A stretch of 64,000 nt of DNA from Rhabdophis nuchalis (taxonomy: Eukaryota; Chordata; Lepidosauria; Squamata; Natricidae): assembly GCA_039707465.1 (NCBI GenBank), contig CM077643.1, positions 67,458,605-67,522,604 of the forward strand, in the 5' to 3' direction. The notes below the pieces were generated by a model. The model made no database searches. It saw only the letters and a program-made list of their open reading frames with translations, and was not told where the DNA came from. Positions 56,632-64,000 of the stretch are shown in pieces (positions within the stretch are counted from its first letter, which is position 1; each line of letters begins with the position of its first letter). The position numbers and the translations under genes are program-made.

Positions 56632-57552
56632 AACCCGTCCAAGACCGAGTGGCTGTGGTTTCCGGCACCCCGGTTTAGCCAGATAAATCCAACACTGGCC
56701 ATTGGGGCGAACATCTTGCCCCCGTGGAGAGGGCGCGCAATTTGGGCGTCCTTCTGGATTCCCGGCTGTCCATGGAGGACCATGTGGCGGCCATGGCCAG
56801 GGGGGCGTTCTATCAGGTTCGCCTGATACGCCAGTTGCGCCCCTTACTAGACCGGGGGGCCCTTCGCACAGTCACTCAAGCGCTCGTGACATCTCGGCTG
56901 GATTACTGTAACGCTCTCTACATGGGGCTCCCCTTGAGGTGCACTCGAAAGCTGCAGTTAGTGCAGAATGCGGCCGCGCGGGTGGTTATGGGTGCCTCTA
57001 GGCAAGCCCACGTAACACCTCTCCTGCGCGAGCTGCACTGGCTGCCTGTGGCCTTTCGAGTGCGCTTCAAGGTGTTGACCACCATCTTTAAATCGCTCCA
57101 TGGCTCGGGGCCTAGCTATATACGAGACCGCCTCCTGCCCCATACATCCCTTCGTCCGGTCCGCTCCCACAGAGCGGGCCTACTCCGGGTGCCGTCGGCC
57201 GGGCAATGCCGGCTGGCGACACCCAGGGGAAGAGCCTTCTCTGTGGCGGGCCCGGCCCTCTGGAACGACCTACCCCCCGACCTTCGCACTACCTCGGACC
57301 TCCGCCTCTTCCGCCAACGTCTTAAGACGTACTTATTCCAACAAGCCGGCCTAGGATAGCCCCCCGCGTCTGACTTTTAAATATAAATTATAATTTGATT
57401 ATGGTCTTAATAAACGGGTTTTAGCACGGGTGAATTAATTTAATATATTTTTAATTGATGTATATTGTATTTATGGTTTTATATAATGCCTGTGCGCCGC
57501 CCTGGGTCCTAACAAGGAGAAGGGCGGGGTATAAATTTAATAAAATAAAAAA
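56606..57552 (+). mobile_element. L2 LINE 3' fragment (second subfamily)
   Basis: The C-terminal coding block stays open from 56724 to 57359 ([77 protein letters not shown]). A 3' UTR follows and ends 'gtcctaacaaggagaagggc', with an AATAAAA-rich tail. The 3' end differs from copies 1-3 but matches the L2 tail inside the palindrome at 53989-54210, so this is another L2 subfamily. RT and endonuclease are absent. Confidence 0.92.
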
Positions 57553-58836
57553 ATTATGACATGGTCTTGCTCACCTGTAAACAAGCCCGAAAACTCAAAT
57601 AATGTAATTAGGCATTTCCCATTTTTCCTTTGTGAAGATGCAGTCTACTTTAGTATTCAGAATATAAAGCAAGTGCAAACCAGCAGGCTGGCATAAACAC
57701 CCAATGAAAGTGTTTAAATCAAGATGAAAAAGCTCAGCTTGCAACTAGGACATTTATAAACTATTGCTAAGAGGAAAGAAAAAAAATCATCTGCTTGCTA
57801 AAGGCAGTTTTATGAGTATCAGAAAAATTAAGCAACTTCTGGTCACACCAGTAGGTCGTTTCAGTGTATGTGCACCAGAAAACTCCAATGTCAGACAATC
57901 ATTTCTCAAAAGACATACTGTATACTATAGATAAAATCTCCATCTTTTCAACAGCAGAAACAATTTCCACTGTTTACATTTGGCAACTGCAATACATACC
58001 CTTCTCCCTCCTTCCCTTCATTCTCCAGCCTGGTTCATTTACACAAGAGATTTGAAACTGTGGATGTTTATGATGTGCATACCAGCAGTGAGTTTCAGAC
58101 TGCTTAGATTTATTTTGCAGATAACAATTTCCAACTACAGTTTGCTGAACAATGAGGAATTTAGACACTTCAGAATATGAACCTTTGCCTCTAAGTACTT
58201 GGATGACAAAGTGAGTCTAACTAACTTCCAAAGAGCCTCCAATCTTCCAGCTGTCTGGAAAACATGCTTTGGTGGCAGAGTGATAATCACAAAGCTAGAA
58301 GGAGTTTCTTTTGTTCTTTATGCATGTACATATTTTTGAGACAGTGACTGAAATATGTAGTTTTGAGAAAGCTTGTTTTCTGCTGAATTACAAGGGATTG
58401 AGGCAGTAAATGTTCCCTTTTTTCATAAAGAAAGCTATTTGGGTCACCAGTGAGTTCTATACTGTTTAATTTAACAATTTAAGTACTACCTACAGTATGT
58501 TTGATGATATCTACTCTTTTATTCTTTGACATTTTAGCTGCCCGATCATAACACCTACAATGGATTTTAATCTTAACAAAAATTGATGTCAATACATAAA
58601 ACCAGAATTACCAGATTCTAATGCTGATTATCAATCTGTATATGTTTAACCACATTAGGCAATTCTACAGAGGAGACTTTTTGTGAGGGCTTCATAGAAG
58701 ATGGGTGAAAAACCTGATAGGAGAAATGAAATAAAAAACAGTACAGATGAAGAGAGAGTGAGAGAAGGGTGAAATTAAAAAAAAAGTTTCTCAATTGCTT
58801 CCCGGCTCTCAGTACATTCCAATGCTCCCTTCCTAG
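57553..58836. other. No gene seen
   Basis: AT-rich unique sequence. Nothing recognised. Confidence 0.5.
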
Positions 58837-59088
58837 TCCTCCAGAAGTTGTGAATGCCCCAACACTGCAAGTCTTTAAGAAGATGTTGCATAGCCATTTG
58901 TCTAAAATGGTATGGGGCTTCCTGCCTAGGCAGGGAGTTGGACTAGATGATCTCCAAGGTCCCTTCCAACTCTGCTATTGTATTGTATTGTATTGTATTG
59001 TATTGTATTGTATTGTATTGTATTGTATTGTATTGTATTGTATTGTATTGTATTGTATTGTATTGTATTGTATTATATTGTATTGTAT
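58837..59088 (+). mobile_element. CR1 LINE 3' end with expanded (ATTGT)n tail
   Basis: The coding end reads PPEVVNAPTLQVFKKMLHSH and LSKM. The CR1 3' UTR follows: 'gttggactagatgatctcc' and 'cccttccaactctgctattg'. The tail then expands to about 22 TATTG units (58976-59088). Confidence 0.92.
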
Positions 59089-59872
59089 AGTTTCTGTTGT
59101 CTGGTTGGAAGAGGGCGATGCATGAGAAGTCAACCATGGTATTCACCCAGCAATAGCTGCAAAGCCAGAAAATGGCACATTTTGAAGTCTCCCGCTCAGT
59201 CTTTTGACTTGAATGAAAACTTGGGCTAGCTCTGAATTAAAGGTAGTTCTTTCATTGGGCAGAGAGTAGCAATGGTCTTAGATAAGATAACAGCAGCCAC
59301 ATGCATGAGGACAGAGCCTTATGTAAAGTCAAGTGAATCTATTAACTCATAGGGCCAGCATTTTCCACATTTGACAAAAGGATTTACATGTAAGTGAGAG
59401 GGAAACTGAATGACGTGTTCATGTTTAATAAAGACAAGACAATTTTTTTATATTTAATTAATAAAAAATTCCATCTTATTTGCTTCAACCTCTAGATAGC
59501 TTAGGAAGAAAAGAAAATCTGCTCCAGATTTCTCCAGGAGTGGAGTGAGATTGACTCAATGGACACTACAAGGCAGCATTTCCTTGACACAAAATTACTG
59601 TTTGTTTCATGCTGAGCTTAAACACCATATGGGCTTGTATTGAATAAATTTTCATTAGGGACTTTTCTATGAAGACATTTTCTATTGAATTTATATTATA
59701 TTGTTTACCTAGGTACATTAAGGGAAGTTACTACCTTTCTTATAACATTTGAATATAAAAATCAAGAACATTGTTATTATCTTTAACAATTAAAAAAAAA
59801 ACCAGAATATTGTTCAACTAACATGAATATTGAAATTGACAAGGTTTAGAGTGATTTCGATTAAGAGCATTA
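59089..59872. other. No gene seen
   Basis: Unique AT-rich sequence. Nothing recognised. Confidence 0.5.
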
Positions 59873-60248
59873 CCATATTTTTGGGAGTATAAAATGCACC
59901 TTTTTCCCTCCCAAAAAAGAGGCTGAAAATCTGGGTGCATCTTTTACACTGAATACAGCATTTTTTGCCTCCTGAAGCCCCCCCCCTTCTCCAAAATGGC
60001 CACGCTTAGCCTTTAGGAGGCTTTCAGAGTGCTCCTGGGGGCTGGGGAGGGCAGAAATGAGTGAAACATGGACTGTTTTTTGCTCAATTTTGCCCCCGCC
60101 CCCAGGAGCACTCTATAAGTCTCCTAAAGGCTATGCATGTCCTTTTTGGGGGGAGGTCAGCAGAGTGCAAACCTTTTTTTTTATAATTTGGTTCTTTAAA
60201 ATCTTGGTGTGTCTTATGCTCCGGTGCATCTTATACTCCAAAATATGG
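59873..60248. mobile_element. Palindromic MITE with TA duplication (Tc1/mariner-like)
   Basis: The ends 'ccatatttttgggagtataa' and '...cttatactccaaaatatgg' are inverted repeats. TA flanks both sides (59871-59872 and 60249-60250), the target of Tc1/mariner elements. Inner sequence is also self-complementary ('gagtgctcctgggggc' against 'gcccccaggagcactc'), so the whole 376 bp can fold back. No transposase. Confidence 0.75.
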
Positions 60249-60250
60249 TA

Positions 60251-61165
60251 CATATTATGCTTTGGTACCTGCTCTTTTAGATAGGACAGCCTCTGAAACT
60301 ATCTTTGGCAATAAACTACCTTTATGCATATGGATAGAGATAGAAGCAAAATGACTTTTTCCAGAGATAGAGAAGCTGTATACCCTACAACTGGGTATTG
60401 AAGGGTAGCTTTCAGTTGTAGATTTTATTTTTTAACAATTACTGTATAACCAGGCCCATAGACAGTAGAAAGAATAGAATAGAATAAATCTTTATTACGG
60501 TCAAAGACAAGCAATACACGTTACATTTAACCATATGTTAAAAAGTACTAACTAAAAAGTACATACACAGTAGAAAAGAAGCCAGTATTGTAACATTTAT
60601 TTAATAACCCTAACTCAGAGATAAAAATAGAGGTGAGAGAAATTTGACAAATAGTTATTGCAGAATATAAGAAATGCAAAACACATCTTTTTTGCATTGG
60701 TCACAAATCATCCCACAAATCCAATAGAAACAGCTTAACCTCTAATCTCCTGACCTTTAATTATGGATTCCAAGAGAGAGAAAGATTCAAGCTCCTTAAG
60801 TATTCTTGAGAACATTGCTGTCCAGTAATAGCCAATAGCTGAAATATGCAAATATGTGGTCGGGAAGATGAGAAAGAGATTGAATGGTGTCTTGGTCAGT
60901 ATTAGATAGTTTTGAGCCCAAATACCCTAATATACCGATAGATTTAAAATTAGATATTCTTCATCACTCAACAATCTATGGATATTTCACCATCTGAATG
61001 TTTTTCAGACATCTTTTACGGCACAGCATTGTTCTTGAGGGCATTTGAAGAGTGGAAATGTCAGGTAAGAGGAAATTACCAAGGAGACAGGGATTGTCCA
61101 GTTACAATTCAATTTGTTTAATTGTAATGTCAATTTTCTTTGGAAAATGAGTTGCAGAAGAACAT
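60251..61165. other. Unique sequence with a LINE-tail-like edge
   Basis: An AATAG-type tail (about 60468-60487) with 'aataaatctttattacggtc' looks like an inverted LINE 3' end reaching into about 60560 or further. The clade is not clear. Nothing else recognised. Confidence 0.35.
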
Positions 61166-61463
61166 TGTTGAGTCCCCAAGCCTATGTCCCAGACAACTCG
61201 TCTGGTAACCTATGAGTCACCGCATTCCGGAGCTGAGCCAGCAGCTGCAGTGATTAACAGAGACAAGCTGTCTGGAATCTGTCTGGAAAGGAGTTACAAT
61301 GTTGCAACTGCTTGCTAGGAGTTTCCTGCCTGGTAACTCTATATAAGAGGTTGCCAGAGAAGAAACCTTCCCAGTTGAATCTTGTGTGTGTTGTAAATAG
61401 TGTGAATAAACGTTCCTGTTGTTTTGACCATGCCTGAGTCGGAATCCTTTGTCTGATCTAACA
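61166..61463 (+). repeat. 5' LTR of a Ty3/gypsy element
   Basis: A 298-bp LTR bounded by TGTT...AACA. It has a TATA box (ctatataag, about 61339-61347) and an AATAAA signal (61405-61410) in the expected order for U3-R-U5. 'ctggcaacgaggatggg' follows at once and is in the place of the primer-binding site. The 3' LTR lies outside the window, so LTR identity and age cannot be judged. Confidence 0.82.
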
Positions 61464-61557
61464 CTGGCAACGAGGATGGGATTCAGGCCGTGGCCTTAGA
61501 ACGCAACGGGTAACGAATACTTCAACAACAGAGCGCAGCGCGACGCACAGCCTCACC

Positions 61558-61968
61558 ATGGCTACGGCGACAATGCCTCCGTTTGCACCGTTCGATCCGA
61601 TGAAGGAACAATGGGCTTCCTTCTTAGCCCGGTTCGAGTGCTTCTTGATAGCCAGCTACTACGGCGAACTCGCGCCTGCCAGGAAGCTGAGCCTATTCCT
61701 CCAGTGCGGCGGCCCTGAATTGTTTGCTACCGCCCGAACCATAGCAGCACCCGCAGCGGTGCACGAAGTGCCGTGGGACGATCTCCTGGGCCGCCTGAGA
61801 GCACACTACGCGCCGGCGCCTTCCCACATAGCGCATCGCTATGCATTCAGGCAATGTGTGCAACAGCCGCAACAGTCGGTAGCCGAGTTCCTGCAGAAAT
61901 TGAGAGCGACCGCAATCCCCTGCGAGTTCCCTGCTGGCTTCCTGGAGGAATCCCTACTGCGGCGTAAG
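61558..61968 (+). pseudogene. Ty3/gypsy (Mag-like) gag, N-terminal part
   Basis: The ATG at 61558 has a strong context (accatgg) 95 bp after the LTR. The frame reads MATATMPPFAPFDPMKEQWA, LARFECFLIASYYGEL and YAFRQCVQQPQQSVAEFLQK, then CEFPAGFLEESLLRR. This is the capsid-like part of a Mag-type gag (FDPxxEQW, RFxFxxxxQxxxESVAxF). Near 61960 the frame breaks: the family text continues as CGVRDIRLKRRLLSKTVLTL in the next frame, so a few bases are missing here. This is the only lesion I see in the element. Confidence 0.85.
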
Positions 61969-64000
61969 AGACATCCGCCTAAAGCGCCGCTTGCTTTCAA
62001 AAACTGTCCTGACTCTCGAGCAAGCGGTGGAAGAAGCACGTGCGACAGAATTGTCGGAGATCTCCACATCCGACATGGGCCGCGCGCGCCCTCCTCTTTT
62101 CCCCACTCCGCGAGCGTGTCTGGTAGACGAAATAGCGCCGCTGGATGAGCTGGAGGAGGATGACCGTGGGGACTGCATGAGGGTGACCGGGCGCGTGCCG
62201 AATCGCGCATTCACACCGCAGCAGAAGTCCGGGAACTGCCTAGGCTGCGGAGGGGCCCACCAGAGACCAGAGTGCCCATTCAAGGCATCGGTTTGCCGCA
62301 GATGTGGCAGGAAAGGACACCTAGCAGCTGTGTGCCGTGCTGCCGCTCCAGCGACAACGCCAGCTGCCGCCTCCAGAACCGTTCCACCAGGACAACGAGG
62401 GTCGCAGAAGCGTTCAGGACGCTACCAGCCACAGCCGACCGACTGCTTCGCGCTGGCGGAGATGCCCCCAGCTCTAAGCTATGACCAGGCAGAGAGTAGG
62501 AGACTGTCAACAGTGGTTTGCTTAGAGGGGGTGGGGGTAAAAATGGAAATAGATTCAGGGTCCTCTAGATCACTCATGTCCTGGGCGCATTTAGTTAAGC
62601 TTTGCCCCAAGCTCAGGAAGCGGGATCTCGGCCCCACGGCGACGATCCTGAAAGATTACCAGGGCTCACAAATTCCCATTCTAGGTCTGCACAGAGTGAG
62701 AGTAGACTACGGCCCCTTCCACGGATCCCTTCCCATCCTGGTAGTGGCCAAACCCCTAGCTGCCTTGATCGGATTGGACTGGTTTCCAGCCTTGGGACTG
62801 TCAGTCCAAGGAGTACACAGCGTGCCAGCCAGTTCTCCGGTAGACGAAGTAATCAGAGAGTTCAACGACGTCTTTGATGGCAGCTTAGGAACGTACAAAG
62901 GCACTCCAGTTTCCCTAAATTTGGACCCCCAGGTTGCTCCAGTCCGCTTGAAGGCCCGCAGGCTGCCGTTCGCACTGAAGCCCAAGGTTGAAGCGGAATT
63001 GGATCGATTGGTGGCGCAGGGCGTGCTCGAACCCGTCGATCAGGCGAAATGGGAGACCCCAATTGTGGTCCCCATTAAGCCCGACGGGTCCGTGAGGATC
63101 TGCGCCGACTATAAGTCGACGATCAACCTCGGGCTTCAGGCGAACCCATACCCAGTTCCGGTGGTGCAAGACCTACTCCACTCATTGGGACGAGGTCGAG
63201 TGTTCGCGAAACTGGATATGGCGCAGGCCTACCAACAGCTCCCGGTGGATGACGAGGCTGCGGAAGCGCAGACCATCGTGACCCACCGTGGGGCTTTCCG
63301 CTGTCGCCGTCTCCAATTCGGCGTGTCCGTAGCCCCGGGGATCTTCCAGAGCCTCATGGAGCGACTGCTCCATGGGCTCCCTGGCGTTGTACCGTATTTT
63401 GACGACGTCCTGATTGCTGCTTCCAGCATATCAGAACTCGCCAAAACGTTACGGAAGGTCCTCAGAGTTTTCAGGGGCGCGGGTTTAAAGTTGAAACGCA
63501 GCAAATGTACGTTTGCTGCGCCTAGGGTGGAATTCCTGGGTTTCATGATTGACGCCCAAGGAATTCACCCAACCCCCTCCAAGGTCGAGGCCATCCAAAA
63601 GGCCCCCACTCCTGCCTCCAAAACGGAGCTGCAGGCATTCCTCGGCCTTTTGAATTTCTACGCGCCGTTTATTCCCCATAAGGCATCGCTAGCCGAGCCG
63701 CTGCATCGGTTGCTCGACCGATCCGCGGCCTGGCACTGGGGCAGCCGCGAAGCACACGCGTTCGCGGCTGTCAAAGCCATGCTCACGTCAGATGCGGTAC
63801 TAGTCCAGTACCATGACAGGCTTCATCTGACGCTTGCGTGCGATGCCTCCCCTTTTGGCCTGGGGGCTGTCCTTAGCCACGTCTTTCCAGACGGCTCGGA
63901 AGCCCCCATTGCTTTTTACTCCCGGACAATGTCTCAAACGGAGAGAAACTACAGCCAAATCGACAAGGAGGCTTTGGCTGTAGTGTCCGGGATTAAGAAG
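61960..64000 (+). CDS. Ty3/gypsy (Mag-like) gag C-terminus + pol, open to window end
   Basis: One frame stays open for about 680 codons to the last base of the window. In order it has the rest of capsid (RDIRLKRRLL) and two cysteine motifs, CLGCGGAHQRPEC and the CCHC knuckle CRRCGRKGHLAAVC (62237-62335). Then come an aspartic protease with DSGS (Asp 62552-62554), the RT start LKARRLPFALKPKVEAELDR, LDMAQAYQQLPVDDEA, LQFGVSVAPGIFQ, and YFDD (63395-63406) with both catalytic Asp. The RNase H start is LTLACDASPFGLGAVLSH, followed by FYSRTMSQTERNYSQIDKEA. No stop separates gag from pol after the knuckles, so they are fused in this frame. Integrase should lie beyond the edge. The RT reads Y-F-D-D rather than the more usual Y-I/L-D-D. 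Confidence 0.93.

Overview
This is a vertebrate nuclear-genome window, most likely from a squamate reptile (snake or lizard). It has no bacterial gene structure. Most recognisable sequence is transposable elements of a mixed type typical of squamates: L2, CR1, RTE-type, R4/Dong-like and L1 LINEs; a DIRS tyrosine-recombinase retrotransposon; a Mag-like Ty3/gypsy LTR element; tRNA-derived SINEs with a BovB-type tail; hAT and Tc1/mariner-like non-autonomous DNA transposons; Penelope-like terminal fragments; and many microsatellites. The species call is inference from this repertoire.

Layout. 0.3-1.3 kb: three serial R4/Dong-like LINE 3' ends at TAA/CTT microsatellites. 1.3-3.2 kb: a CR1 tail and an L1 fragment interrupted by a SINE. 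3.4-5.2 kb: a (CTAC)n tract beside GC-rich direct and inverted repeats. 5.7-6.1 kb: an L2 tail. 6.1-10.2 kb: mostly unique sequence. 10.2-14.0 kb: a 93-bp tandem repeat, then an almost full L2. 14.0-23.1 kb: a CR1 with ORF1 esterase and ORF2, split by a complete 5.8-kb DIRS element. 23.4-24.5 kb: a hAT element with perfect terminal repeats and target duplication. 28.5-30.4 kb: another L2. 32.5-36.0 kb: a decayed RTE-type LINE containing an L2 tail. 36-42 kb: mostly unique. 42.1-43.4 kb: a hAT-like element that carries the first coding exon of an ARL8 small GTPase with its 5' flank and splice donor. 45.9-50.6 kb: a nearly complete L2 with GC-rich 5' region. 52.3-56.0 kb: a complex of tRNA-like tandem units, Penelope-like ends and four long palindromes. 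56.6-57.6 kb: an L2 tail. 58.8-59.1 kb: a CR1 tail with an expanded (ATTGT)n. 59.9-60.2 kb: a palindromic MITE. 61.2 kb to the window end: the 5' LTR, gag and long open pol of a Ty3/gypsy element that continues past the edge.

No complete host gene is visible. The only host coding sequence I can name is the ARL8 exon, and it sits exactly between an 8-bp target-site duplication and transposon ends. That makes it best explained as gene-fragment capture by a DNA transposon, and it is the most interesting item here. Next come the intact architecture of the DIRS element, the palindrome/tandem tRNA-like complex with hammerhead-like cores, and the exchange of 5' modules between L2 copies.
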